A DNA stretch of 64,000 nt from Nymphalis io. Its lineage: Eukaryota; Arthropoda; Insecta; Lepidoptera; Nymphalidae. Below the pieces are notes generated by a model. That model had not been told where the DNA came from. It saw nothing but the letters and a program-made list of their open reading frames with translations, and did no database searches. The translations under genes were made by a program, and so were the position numbers. Positions 18,883 through 30,532 of this stretch are shown piece by piece. Every line of letters begins with the position of its first letter. Position 1 is the first letter of the stretch. The stretch covers positions 12,152,001 to 12,216,000 of the forward strand of contig NC_065898.1 of assembly GCF_905147045.1 (NCBI RefSeq), given 5' to 3'.

Positions 18883-21800
18883 ATAAAAATATGTCATTAT
18901 TTCTATCTATCTAAGTTAAAGATTGGAATCATTGGTTGACCATCATTGTTTAATGGAATATATGATTTCGATGTGTGCATATTAAATAAGTAAACATAGT
19001 GTAGCTCTTTTGTTCAGAATTTTTAATTTTACTTTTTCGAGTGCATTGTAAATATTTTTCTTGCACTTTTTCGAAGTAATACTTGGATCTAGAACGGCTA
19101 TTGTTTCTGATATTTTCAGAAGACTGACTCAAGTTTTAGGTTGATTTAACCTGGTTTTAGTTCAAATAGAAATATATTTTAGGCTGAAATTTATTCTAAT
19201 GTCATAAATACGAGAATAATTCTTACTATGTATAATGTTTTTTTTATGAAAAAACTTCTTAAAAGATTTATATGGCAGTACAAAGTATATTGGTATGTAT
19301 ATTATTCTGTATATGTTTGGCGTTTTGTTATAAAGGATACATGTAAGGTACATTGTGAACTACCCAATGTTTTCCGAATGTATTTCCATCAATAATGGAG
19401 ATAGAATGCAATAGTGACGTGGTATGATATTAAAACAAACATAATAGAACTATATAATTTCTTACAAATGATTATTTCTTGCTGTATAGGTTGCGAATAA
19501 GATAGATAAGGTTGCTTACTCTCGTCTCCTTCAAACTGATTATAGCCTTAATATACATTACCGTTCTTGTTCGTGTATTCAAAGTATTTTAAGAATTATT
19601 GTATTTAATTTATCAATTAATGCATTGCATTGCGATTTTATGGTTTAAGTATGGCGAACTTTATAATACACTACTACAACCTTATAATATTTTATTAAGA
19701 ATAGACTTTCCATGTGTCACAAACAATTATAATGAAAAATGACAGAAGCACATACATTGCAAAGGATAGAGTTTTCTTTGTTTTATCTGAGAATACAGGC
19801 GTTTATGACGTATCGTTCTATTTTTATATTAAGAAACTGTAGAACCATTGTTCCTTGGGTATATAAAATAGTATATTTTATACGTAAACATTTTATTTCT
19901 TTTTAAATAAGGTGTGAAGTATGTCAAAAATTTGTTTTTGACCTCTTGGCTATTACGTCACCGTCACTATTTCTGACACAAGCGTTACGTTTAATTGGAG
20001 GGGGTAAATATGAATATTAGTAATTCCTTAAAAAAACAGGCATTGCTAAAATTATATTTAAAAAAAAATACTAATTTCACGGAGGACAAATGACTCACTC
20101 TCTATCAATTTTTTTATTTTTATTATATATAATGTAATTAAAACTTTGATTACTAGCAAATGTTTTAAAGGAGTAAGACTTCGATGGCAGTAAAGTAGAT
20201 ACGGACATTTATATAATAGCAATTTTTCAGGAGAGCACATTAAGTAAAAAATAGTTACCATTTTGACATTCATGTATCAATTAACTTGAAATTTTTCATG
20301 ATGATTTAAAATAACATTTTTATTTTTTGTATAACAGCTTTTATCGCTATTTCGTTGTTTTTCTGCAATAATGTAGATGTATTTTTTTACTTTGTAAAAG
20401 CCTGAACGTAATAGAAGACATCTGTTAATGTCGGAATAATTAATCTCTGTTTCTGTGATTTGCTTATTATGAAGATAACTTCGAACGATACCTTCATAAG
20501 AATTTGTATCCTTTTAAAACTGAAAGGTAAATCTGTATTTAAAAAATAAGTACTTATGATTAACTAACAAGAGTAAGAGTAATTATAAATTTAACAAAAC
20601 AATGAGAAGAAAATCTACGCAAATAATGGATTATTTTAGACCTTATTTGATTACCATAAAAAAAGGTTATATTAATTCATCCGTAAATGATACACATATG
20701 ATATCGTGGGCGCTTTTTTATCTTATAAGAAAAACAATTCTGGCATACGTGATTGTTGCTTAACTTTAACCGTTTAGGCAGCGCACGCAACGGAAGCTCT
20801 CAAAAAGAATACATTTTCCCCGTTTCGGCAACATTTTTTATTGATTCTTAGCTCATATTTGTTGTAGCTTGATGTTAAATATAATAATAGCCTTTGATAA
20901 AAGGGAACACTAACATAATTTTCAATTTTAACAGGTATGTTTTGAGATTATCGCGTTCAACCAAACAAACTCTTTAGCATTATAATATTAGTAAAAAAAA
21001 ATCTTAGAACTCAAAAATTATTATCACTTTCAAACTAATTCTAATGAAAAAAAAGAGATCAAAACGTTAACGATGAGGCGCGAATAAACTAAGTTATTAT
21101 TTAAATTCTGCATCGTCAACTGCTGTTGATTCTTATACGCTACTGTGTTTGATAATTTTGTAAAAATCATGGTAGGTATCTTGATAGAAACTGATATTTT
21201 AAGGATACATTAAATTATAGTGCTATAAACAATATAATTTTAACAAAAAGTGCGATAAATTAACCGCGTACCCGCGTAACCGCGTATGCGCAAGAGTGTG
21301 ATAAGTAACTGATGTCTTTGTTTTCGGTTCAATCATCTAATAAAAATACTCCGAAGTAAAGGAGGACATATTCAAATGTCCGTTTCTACTACGATGTTTT
21401 TTAAAATTCGAGTGTAGATGTATTCATTTACGTACAAAAAAATTGTAATTACTTAGGAAAATTAAAAAGTTTAATACAGACTTGTAGATAAGGTTAATAT
21501 AAGCTTATTTTCGTAAAAAAAGCATTTTCACAAAAATGCAGATGGCCGTATCTATTTTGCTGCCATCGACTTGGGATGACAACGAGTCTCTCTAATTAAG
21601 TTTTTTTTATTTATAAATGCAATCGTTATTTTGATTGCTTGTAAATTATAAAGATTTTGACTATAATTAAACTCCTATAGTACAATACCGACACAGATTC
21701 AACTCGTGTTTCTATTTCAAGAGTAATAATTAAGCCAGCCAATTGAAGCGGCATCCTTAGATAGCAATATTATATTTATATAATATTTTGATAACTGTTT

Positions 21801-22290
21801 TTTTATTCATATCCTCAATTTTGTTTATTTTAATTGCCCGTATTTTATTACTCTATATTGTGACGCTTAACAAATGTTTATTTTCATTTCATTTTAGATG
21901 CAAACAACATCCGCTTCACATTGATTGTGGTTTTAACATAAATTTAACAGATATTGATAATTTAATCATATTTTACGTCAACTGAACCAGCATTAAATAT
22001 TTACCACTTCACTACAAGTACCCTATTATGAACGACAATATATGACTGTACACGAAATAAATAAATAAGCGATTTCAACTCGGTAAACGTTACACAGGGT
22101 AACGTGAAAATAAAAAATTACTCAAAAATGGTAATTTGATAGCGCCTCAAGGAGCATGATCAAAATCAATTAAGTTAAAATATTTCTTCTTAACATCACA
22201 AAAAAAAAATTATACACAAACGTTTAATATAGAAACGTTGTACTTTAATTCGACCTTGAAATGTAAGATTTAATCGTTCGTTTCCCTTTT
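18883..22290. other. Long repeat-poor AT-rich stretch
   Basis: About 3.4 kb without any of the repeat families found elsewhere. There are only short chance open frames. A small CG-rich patch near 21264-21290 (ACCGCGTACCCGCGTAACCG) is unassigned. Confidence 0.5.
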
Positions 22291-22313
22291 AAATAAATAA
22301 ATAAATAAATAAA
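22291..22313. repeat. (AAAT)n microsatellite
   Basis: About five to six tandem AAAT/AATA units. Confidence 0.9.
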
Positions 22314-22937
22314 CGTCGTATTATAATTTCATAACCTGCATATTAAGATAGCTTATAATTGCGTACACAATGTCATGGAATGTTTTCATTGTGTACCGTT
22401 GGCATCTAAAATAAATATCTCATTATAAAATAATACTGTTCTTCAATTCCTAGCTATATTGTTACAAATCTGAACATAGTATTAACTTCATTATTTAGAG
22501 GAAGGAGCTTGTTAGTTGATCTTAGAACCTTCTGTGTAAGGAAGTGAGTAGCGTTGACGTTTTCACCAGACGACTTAACTTTTTCAGAAAACTTATCCGG
22601 TATCAAGAAAACTTTTGTTGTTGTTGAATCGTGAGAAGTCAATCATTATTCTCGGCGTCCATCGGTTTTTAGATTATACAGCTAAATAGTATGTTTATTG
22701 GGATAGTTAAGCTACTATACGTCTAGAAAATTGATTCATTATTAATTTGACTACTTACACGATCCATTTTTTACCAGATATTACTTTGCTTTTTCAATGG
22801 CTCACCAAATCCTTACACCAATACATGTCAATATAAAGTATTGGTATTCTGGCTGATTAACCTAAACGGGCTTTCATAAGCCAATTAGTGTACAAAGACC
22901 AGCGTTAAAATGCTGTAATTTGGACTTTACTTTAAGT
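22314..22937. other. Nothing recognised
   Basis: AT-rich non-coding sequence without a family match. Confidence 0.5.
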
Positions 22938-23014
22938 CGCGTTTGGACTCTACTACCACTTACCATCAGGTGGAGTAGAGTCATATGTCATATGTCCCGG
23001 CAAATATAAAAAAG
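22938..23014 (+). mobile_element. LINE-1 3' terminal fragment
   Basis: Only the last about 75 bp of LINE-1 are present. They run from CGCGTTTGGACTCTACTACC through the complete hairpin to AGTAGAGTC, then TCCCGGCAAATATAAAAAAG. This is extreme 5' truncation. The hairpin arms are perfect. Confidence 0.85.
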
Positions 23015-24180
23015 TATTGATTAAATATAAATATTTTATTGCTTACACCAAATATATAAGCCTTAACTCTCTATTAAGTAAAAAATATTAACACAAAACA
23101 TTAACATTGTCACAAAACATCCAGTGGTACCATTACTAGGCAAGCCTCTCTTGCGGGTACCAACTACCGGTTACAATTTCGCACGCTTAAACAATAGCTC
23201 GGACGATATACAATCCCATAAAGAATTAAATAATAATAATTCTTTATACAAAATGCAGTTTGTTTAAAAAAATTAAACGAAATCTTTTATTTATTTTGCT
23301 TTCGATTCTTAAGTCAACTTTAATGAGGGTAAGGCAGATTTGTGGAATATAATGAAACGTAGACGTAGACGACGAGATAATAAATTCATGAGGAATCAGA
23401 TAACAAAACAGATAATTAAGGACAATCTAAATATGTCAAATAAATATCGTAGGTTCAAATTAGGCACCAACGAGTTTTTAGTGCTAAAATAATTTTCTAG
23501 CTCAGCAAAAAAAAACGACATGATTTGAAAAATTTGTGCAATATGTATTCCAATGCGTATTGCTGGTATGGTGGAATACGCTTAATAATTATTTCCTTTT
23601 ATTCAAAATTTTATGTTAATCACGATTCAATACTATTTAAACGAGAAGTTTCAAATTACATAACTACCCAACGTTTAACGTAATAACACGTGCAAATGAT
23701 TGAATGATTAACAACTACTAAAATTGGTCAAATTAAGCTCCGTTCATGTCATTTCATGGTCTGCTGGTCTTTTCCACGCGGGTCCGGTTTAATTGCCTGT
23801 GAACGAACTGTCATCCATCGAAACCTTTTGTTTCGTGTGACACGAGCAGATAATTTTGTTTTTGAATTATGTGAATTGTTAATTTTCGTGAAATTAATTA
23901 CTCTGTTTTACTCTACTTGAAACTTTTGTTACTATTTCCATTTATTTCGTTGTAATCGTTTATGTAATATGATAATAAGATATTGAATAGCCAGTTATAT
24001 TATTTTGTTTATATAAAAAAGCTTGTTCATAATTCATTATTGAAAAAATACATATTGTTATAGTATATTATATAATATATATTCATAACTAGGATATCTC
24101 GAACCTGTGTGAAAAGTGAAAACTCAGTGGTGCTTGCACAGATTTGGGCCATTCGCTTGGGTCTTATTAAATCAGGATTT
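23015..24180. other. Nothing recognised
   Basis: AT-rich. A GC-richer patch at 23755-23830 (TTTTCCACGCGGGTCCGGTT) has no match within the window. Confidence 0.45.
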
Positions 24181-24323
24181 CTGAAATTTACATCACTACA
24201 TATTATAAAATCTGTGTTTCTCTTCTAAAGCAGTCTGTCTGTTTGTCTGAACGCTTAAAAACTACCAATCGTCTCTGCCAAGCAGGACCGGCCCTTTCTC
24301 GTTCCCGCTCCACCGTATCTTAC

Positions 24324-24614
24324 TGGTGGTAGGGCTTTGTGCAAGCTCGTCTGGGTAGGTACCACCCACTCATCAGATATTCTACCGCAAAACAGCAATA
24401 CTTGGTATTGTTGTGTTCCGGTTTGAAGGGTGAGTGAGCCAGTGTAATTACAGGCACAAGGGACATAAAATCTTAGTTCCCAAGGTTGGTGGCGCATTGG
24501 ATATGTAAGCGATGGTTGACATTTCTTACAATGCTAATGTCTAAGAGCGTTGGTGACCACTTAGCATCAGGTGGCCCATATGCTCGTCCGCCTTCCTATT
24601 CTATAAAAAAAAAA
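24324..24614 (+). mobile_element. Fam-A, full length, young
   Basis: Nearly consensus from ACTGGTGGTAGGGCTTTGTG to CCTATTCTATAAAAAAAA. The hairpin carries a single change (CCACTTAGCATCAGGTGG). Flanking sequence on both sides is GC-richer and may belong to another element that was split by this insertion (see 24629-24763). Confidence 0.92.
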
Positions 24615-24628
24615 AATCCTTCTTTACC

Positions 24629-24763
24629 ATGACGGTCTCACAGAAGGAGGCTACGGCCCTCTACGCCGACTTCCTGCGAAGCATCGCCGACACGATTGCT
24701 CGCAGGGACAGGTCTTGTCCTGATTTAGACCCTTATCTAACCCGTGCTGGGGCGGGTAGCTAG
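24629..24763 (+). other. 44-codon open frame with coding-like composition
   Basis: ATG at 24629 to TAG at 24761. It is GC-rich at third positions, in sharp contrast with the surroundings, and the peptide includes KEATALYADFLRSIADTIAR. The end reads GGGGCGGGTAGCTAGTA, which recalls the CTAG-type ends of lepidopteran Helitrons (from memory). It may be a fragment of a transposon split by the Fam-A copy just upstream. The protein is not identified. Confidence 0.35.
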
Positions 24764-25517
24764 TATAATTTAAATTGAACTTTCAAGATTATGATGATCT
24801 GGGTTTTGGTTAAATGTATTTAATAGTATCGTTAACTAGTTAATCAGCTTGAAAGACTGCAAATCATAAGGTTTGAATAATAACAGTTTTCTTCATTCAG
24901 TCATCATATCTAGGATCAAGCAGTATTACACTTACGTGTCTCGGAAAGCTAATAAAGCAGTTTTTCTTGCACCTAATCCTATCCTTATTTCCATTCCATT
25001 GGACTATGAGACTGAAACTCTCTGTTTGCACATATATTTGAAAATGTACAATATATTGTGCCAGCTTTAAAAGAAATTTGTCAAAGATCAATTTTTATAA
25101 ATAAGATAGAGTATTGTTATGATCGAAGAAGGTTGATTTCTCAGTTACGAAGGTTATATATTTTTAAATATTGTATATCGAAAGAGATCATGACAAATAG
25201 TTGAAAAATCCATCGCGAAAACAATTATAAGGCGCACAAGTGCCACTATCTGATAGCAATAGAGGTCGCATTGTCTCGGGCAGCGATACCATCTTATATG
25301 TATGTAACGAGGTACCGCGGTGGTCCGCCGGAGAAACACCAATATTTCATGTCCTAGCATTCCGACGGCTGGACGAGATATTACCCCGTCATATTGGACA
25401 ATGAGATATCCTTAGCTCTAAACTTGGATGTAATTAGAATTCGATATTTGAAAATTGTAATATGTATTTTCATTTGGGATAAATACTTTAATATATAATA
25501 TTAATATAAATCAAGAA
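24764..25517. other. Mostly featureless; GC-richer patch
   Basis: A GC-richer patch at about 25230-25402 is open in one + frame (about 57 codons, containing EVPRWSAGETPIFHVLAFRR) right after a TAA. No match was recognised, so this is a weak candidate for an unknown element or exon. Confidence 0.3.
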
Positions 25518-25657
25518 AATAAGGGCCTTCTCTCTGAGGGGAAGTCTTCGGGCTTATTCTATATCTGAAACAATTAAGAATATGAAATCAACAAGCCTTG
25601 TCCAGGCTGGACCTTTGGTTACGATTCACGCGTTCTAGCCACTGGGCCATCTCGGTT
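25518..25657 (-). mobile_element. Fam-B SINE, old, internally deleted
   Basis: CTTCTCTCTGAGGGGAAGTC (tail side) and GATTCACGCGTTCTAGCCAC with TGGGCCATCTCGG (head side) are retained. The middle is lost. Confidence 0.65.
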
Positions 25658-25818
25658 TTATACAATATAAATGTGTATACCTCCTATACACAATTTTACA
25701 TAATTCGAGGACATTGTTACACACATTGACATATAGAATGATTGTAAGTTCCTTGTCACTTGAACGTTCTTGTTGTGATTTCCACTTATACCGACAAATA
25801 AATAGTAATAAACGACGA

Positions 25819-26090
25819 GCCGGTTGGCGTGGTTCGTAGATACTTGCTTTTCACGCCAAAGGTTGTGGGTTCGATTCCCACCCAGGACAGACATTTGTGT
25901 GCATGAACATGTCTGTTTGTCCTGAGTCTGGGTGTAATTATCTATATAAGTATGTATTTACAAAAGAAAAGTAGTGTATGTAGTATATCAGTTGTCTGGT
26001 TTCCATAGCACAAGCTTTGTACAAGCTTAATTTGGGATCAGATGGCCGTGTGTGAAAAAATGTCCTAGGATATTATTATTATTATTATTT
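25819..26090 (+). mobile_element. Fam-D SINE, full-length reference copy
   Basis: The head GAGCCGGTTGGCGTGGTTCG (A box) and GTGGGTTCGATTCCCACC (B box) are clear. The body is TGTCTGTTTGTCCTGAGTCT, CAGTTGTCTGGTTTCCATAG and AAGCTTTGTACAAGCTTAAT. The end is GTCCTAGGATATTATTATTA, an (ATT)n tail. Internal Pol III boxes and length support a tRNA-derived SINE. Confidence 0.9.
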
Positions 26091-26158
26091 GGTACACACA
26101 CATGTGCACTATAATATCTTCTACATAACTGTCGTAATAATCGTATCGATATTGCTTA

Positions 26159-26179
26159 CATATATATATATATATATAT
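26159..26179. repeat. (TA)n microsatellite
   Basis: About ten TA units. Confidence 0.9.
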
Positions 26180-26484
26180 TTGAGTAAGTTGTACGTCTGG
26201 AACATTCGTAAAAATCTTTATCAACATTATACATTGAGTATAACAACAGGTATATAAATTATGCCCATGAAAATTTTAATTCCGTCTGTTCACAAAGATT
26301 AATTAATTAATTAGGCTCATAAATTAGCCCTTTTTAATGGCTGAAAAATTAAGCGGTACACACTTGTATATAGCTTTTATTATTTATATAATTAGCTAAA
26401 AAAATTATTTAATTTGGTAAAACTTTATAATATATAACTGAATGAAAACACAGACTGCTTTTAAACTGGTTATCAATTTCACCA

Positions 26485-26762
26485 TTTGGCAATAGGTTTT
26501 TGCGCAAGCCCGTCTGAGCAGGTACCGCCCACTCATCGTATATTCTACCACCAAACAACAATACTTAGTATTGTTGGCTTCGGTTTGAAGGGTGAGCCAG
26601 TGTAACTACAGGCACAAAGGAAATAACTTCTGAGTCAGCAAGATTGGTAGCGTATTGTTAAAGTAAAAATTGGTTCACATTTCTAACAGTGCCAATGTCT
26701 ATGTGCGATGGCACTTACAACAAGTAGCCTATTCGACTAGTCCGCTTAAGTATTAAAAAACT
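26485..26762 (+). mobile_element. Fam-A copy, diverged
   Basis: TTGCGCAAGCCCGTCTGAGC starts the head and the body is continuous to CCAATGTCTATGTGCGATGG. The 3' hairpin is damaged (GGCACTTACAACAAGTAGCC). The end is TATTAAAAAAC. Confidence 0.8.
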
Positions 26763-26837
26763 ATCTTATAATGCTATTAAATAATATATTTCTTTTTTAC
26801 TAATGAAGCAGTAATTAAATAACAAATAATTTTATAG

Positions 26838-26977
26838 TATTGGTAGGTGGACGAGCCCGTATGGCTACCTGATGGTAATATAGACATTTGCATTGTAAGA
26901 AATGTTAACCATTACTTACATCGCCAATACGCCACCAACCTTGAGAACTAGGATTTTATGTCCCTTGTGCCTGTACA
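26838..26977 (-). mobile_element. Fam-A host, 3' half, split by LINE-1
   Basis: The minus-strand Fam-A runs from GGTAGGTGGACGAGCCCGTA to TATGTCCCTTGTGCCTGTA, where LINE-1 begins. The remaining head lies at 29504-29573. Confidence 0.85.
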
Positions 26978-29503
26978 TCCATGAATCCATGAATCATGGT
27001 TGAAATCCCTCAAAACTGACCATGTTGGAAGAACTGCTCATGCTTTTGCTCTCACACACGACTTGACCCAACTGGTTGATCAGCCCACCAGGATCCCAGA
27101 CATTGATGGGCAAGCGTCTTCTCTACTGGATCTTCTGCTGACTTCTCACCCGGTGGAATATCAGGTTGTGGTTCAAGCTCCACTTGGTTCTTCGGATCAC
27201 GGCCTTATATCTACCAAAGTGCCACAGGCCAAGCTGCCGCCATCTGCGGTATGCAAACGTCGCGTTTGGCACTATAAGTCGGCAGATTGGGACGGTATGC
27301 GCGATTACTATGCGTCAGTCCCTTGGAAGGAACGTTGCTTCAGTGGGAATGGCCCGACAGCTAGTGCCGCTGCTGTTGCTGATGAGATCATGTTAGGAAT
27401 GGAATACTACATTCCTAGCTCAGATCTCATCAATAGGGGCAGGCGTAACCGTTGGTTCACTCGTGAATGTGCCGACGCTGTATCATCTAAGCAGGCGGCA
27501 TATCGCGCGTGGATCAACGGCTGCATTAGCGGGGCATCTAACATTGACTCACTGAAAGCAAACTACAATGAAAATTCCAAGTCCTGTAGGAAGGCATACA
27601 CGAGAGCGGATGCACAGCGCATTGTACAGATTGGTCATGACCTTATTTCGCATCCTAGGGGCTCCCGTAGCTTCTGGTGTCTGACCAAGTCTGTGCAAAA
27701 CAATTTCTGCCAACCTTCGCTGCCACCGCTCAGAAATCCGGACGGATCGCTAGCTCACAGTCCGCAGGAGAAAGCCGACCGACCTCCTGGCTAAACTCTT
27801 TGCCGACAACTCTGTGATCGATGATTGTAGTGCGCAGCCACCAACAATACCTTCATGTGGCCACACGATGCCTGACATCAAAATCAGGCAACGTGATGTG
27901 CGTGCGGAGCTGCAATAACTCGATATACGGAAAGCTAGCGGTCATTGTGCATTGTGCTGAAGAAGTGCGCGGCGGAGCTGTCTCCTGTGTTAACGCGCCT
28001 GATCCAACTTTCTCTCTCTTCGGGATGTGTGCCGGAGGCTTGGAGAAGAGCTAATGTGCAAGCGGTTCCCAAAAAAGGGGATCGGTCTGACCCAGCAAAT
28101 TATCGACCAATAGCTATCACCTCAGTGCTTTGTAAGGTGATGGAACGGATTTTAAACAACCAACTGATCCATTACCTAGAAGATCACACATGTCTGATTA
28201 ATGATCGTCAGTACGGGTTTCAACCAAAACGGTCCACAGGTGATCTTCTAGCGTACGTAACGCACCTCTGGGGTGAAGCTATCGACAAGCATGGAGAATC
28301 GTTGGCTGTTAGCCTCGATATCTCCAAGGCTTTCGACAGGGTCTGACACAGAAGTCTTCTCTCCAAGCTACCGGCATATGGTCTGCCTGCTCAGCTATGC
28401 ACCTGGATTGCCAGCTTCCTACACAAGCGTAGCCTTCGTGTTTTAGTAGATGATTGCGCTTCACAATTCTATGTAGTGAATGCTGGGATAAAAATGGAAA
28501 TATGGTGTCTGTCTGTAATGGAATCTGTGCTATCTCCAACACTCTTTCTTTGGCATATCAATGATATGCTCTCTCTTGGGAACACACATTGCTATGCAGA
28601 TGATAGTACAGTGCATGGTGGATACCACGGACGCGCAGTGGCTGGGCGGGCGGAAACTGAGGAGAGGCTTGTCATTGAACTCGATAGGACATTAACTCAT
28701 CGCCAAATGGGGTTCTGATAATCTTGTTGAGTTTGATGCCAAGAAAACACAGGTGTGCGCTCTCACAGCAAAAAAGTCACCATTTTATCCTCATGCCTCC
28801 CTCTGTGGCACACCGCCGATGATACAAAGCAAAATCGCCATGCTGGGGATGGACGTTCGTTGCGACCTTAGTCCATCGAGGCTAAAACAGCTTCACGAAA
28901 ACTCGGAGTTCTGAACAAGGTGCGGTGTTTTTTCACGCCACAACAACTGTGCCTGTTATACAAAACACAGGTACGGTCTTGCGTTGAATATTGCTCGCAC
29001 CTTTGGGATGGCTCCGCTAAGTACCTAATGGAGGCCTTGGACCGGTTGCAGCGACGTGCAGTACGCATTATTGTCGACGTAAAGGTCACAAACACCCTTG
29101 AACCCTTACAATTGCGTCGCGAGATAGCAGCACTGAGCGCTTTCTATCGTCTGTATTACGGCGAGTGCTCTGAGGAATTATTCTCTCTAAATCCTGCTTC
29201 CCCCTTCCTTCTTAAGTCCACGCGAGCTGGTTCTCGATGTCACCGCCTAACTGTGACATCAATTCTTTGTCGCACTTCCAAAAAATGGAATTCCTTACCA
29301 GTTCACGTGTTCCAATCCTCTTACAACCCGGGTTCCTTCAAACGAGGCGTGAAGAGGCATCTTGCGGGCCGGCAAAGCAAAGGCGGCTAGTGCAGAACGT
29401 TTTTCCCGTCTGTACTGGCCGTCGTCGCGTTTGGACTCTACTACCACTTACCATCAGGTGGAGTAGAGTCATTTGCTATCCCGGGGCATATAAAAAAAAA
29501 ACA
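26978..29503 (+). mobile_element. LINE-1, 5'-truncated and decayed copy nested in Fam-A
   Basis: The copy starts inside the endonuclease domain at a point matching residue about 190 of the copy at 36678-39850, and ends with the 3' hairpin and GCATATAAAAAAAAAA. Relative to that copy it has several frameshifts and in-frame stops, for example TGA at 28345 where the other copy has TGG. The left junction carries a short repeated ATCCATGA. It cannot encode a working protein. Confidence 0.92.
27000..29390 (+). pseudogene. LINE-1 endonuclease/RT pseudogene
   Basis: Open pieces are 27000-27794 (C-terminal endonuclease, with SSDHGLIS at the catalytic SDH, then the linker), 27945-28346 (RT start, NYRPIAITSVLCKVMERILN, LDISKAFDR), 28476-28718 (HINDMLSLGNTHCYADDSTV, the YADD site) and 28920-29390 (C-terminal region). 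They lie in different frames because of small indels. Motif order is complete from the end of the endonuclease onward, so this is ordinary decay of one insertion. Confidence 0.9.
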
Positions 29504-29573
29504 CAACAATATCAAGTATCAGGTGGATGGTACCTACCCAGACGAGCTTGCACAAAGCCCTACCACCAGTAGG
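29504..29573 (-). mobile_element. Fam-A host, 5' head, right of the LINE-1 insertion
   Basis: It continues the Fam-A copy at 26838-26977: ACACAACAATATCAAGTATC ... CGAGCTTGCACAAAGCCCTA and CCACCAGT. About 33 bp of Fam-A expected between the two halves is missing, and a few more bases are lost near 29520. Confidence 0.85.
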
Positions 29574-29945
29574 TATATTATAGTAACATATATTTTTATT
29601 AGATTATTCCTACGAGGTACTACATTAGCTACAAATAACCGTAAAGTTTCTTTATAATTGAATACAATTCAATTTTAACCATACAAAAATAAATTCTACT
29701 GAGCTAATATCTTTCAATTTAGTTCCATTCCTCAATTATTATAACAATCAATCTCAAGAAGAGTTACGACTTGTAATTGACATGACAAATCGTAAAATGT
29801 CACCTGGCTTTAAGAATTACTGCAATCGTTGTTATTCCGTTTCATTTTCATTTACTTTTAAATGAATAATCTTACAAAAATAAATTTAAAATGATTAATT
29901 AAGTAGTGGGTATTTGGAATTTATAGTATGGGCTTAATGTGTGTT
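29574..29945. other. AT-rich, nothing recognised
   Basis: No feature was recognised. Confidence 0.5.
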
Positions 29946-30085
29946 TGCAATTTTAACTCGTGCTCGGCAGTTAAAGAAAAAAGTAATTAGCAACACGTTT
30001 TGCAACAGCGTGGAGGGGTAACCTTCGAACCTTCCCCTAATCAGAGAGAGAAAGAGCCTTGAGATCTTTACAGGCTTTTACTTTA
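29946..30085 (+). mobile_element. Fam-B SINE, 3' part with deletion
   Basis: TTTTAACTCGTGCTCGGCAG leads to AACAGCGTGGAGGGGTAACC and CCTTGAGATCTTTACAGGCT. This is the Fam-B body and tail at low identity. Confidence 0.6.
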
Positions 30086-30238
30086 CATAAGAACTTATTA
30101 CAAGTTTTTGGGTAAATTGATTAAAAATATAGTTATACACATACACACAGTGATACAATACATATGACACAAAAATATGCACATAGCCGCACTTTTATTA
30201 AAACTCTTAATAATAATTGATATTGCTACGTTTACCAT

Positions 30239-30520
30239 GATCCAGTGGCAAGAACGCGTGAATCTTAAACGATGATCGTCTGTTCAAACCCGGGCAAGTA
30301 CCAGTGAATTTTCATGTGCTTAATTTGTGGTTATAATTCATCTCGTGCTTGACGGTGAAGGAAAATATCGTGAGGAAGCCTGAATGTATGTAATTTCACT
30401 TAAATTCTGCCATCTTCCCAGACGAGCTTGCACAAAGCTCTACCACCAGTCAAGCTCCAAACCTTCTCCTCAAAAAGGGAAAGGAGGCCTTAGCCCAGCT
30501 GTGGGACATTCACAGACTGT
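30239..30520 (+). mobile_element. Fam-B SINE carrying an internal Fam-A segment, with TSD
   Basis: Fam-B starts GATCCAGTGGCAAGAACGCG and ends GTGGGACATTCACAGACTGT. TACGTTTACCAT is duplicated at 30227-30238 and 30521-30532. About 40 bp of normal Fam-B body is replaced at 30413-30450 by the minus-strand head of Fam-A (CAGACGAGCTTGCACAAAGC and TCTACCACCAGT). The TSD encloses the whole chimera. Confidence 0.9.
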
Positions 30521-30532
30521 TACGTTTACCAT

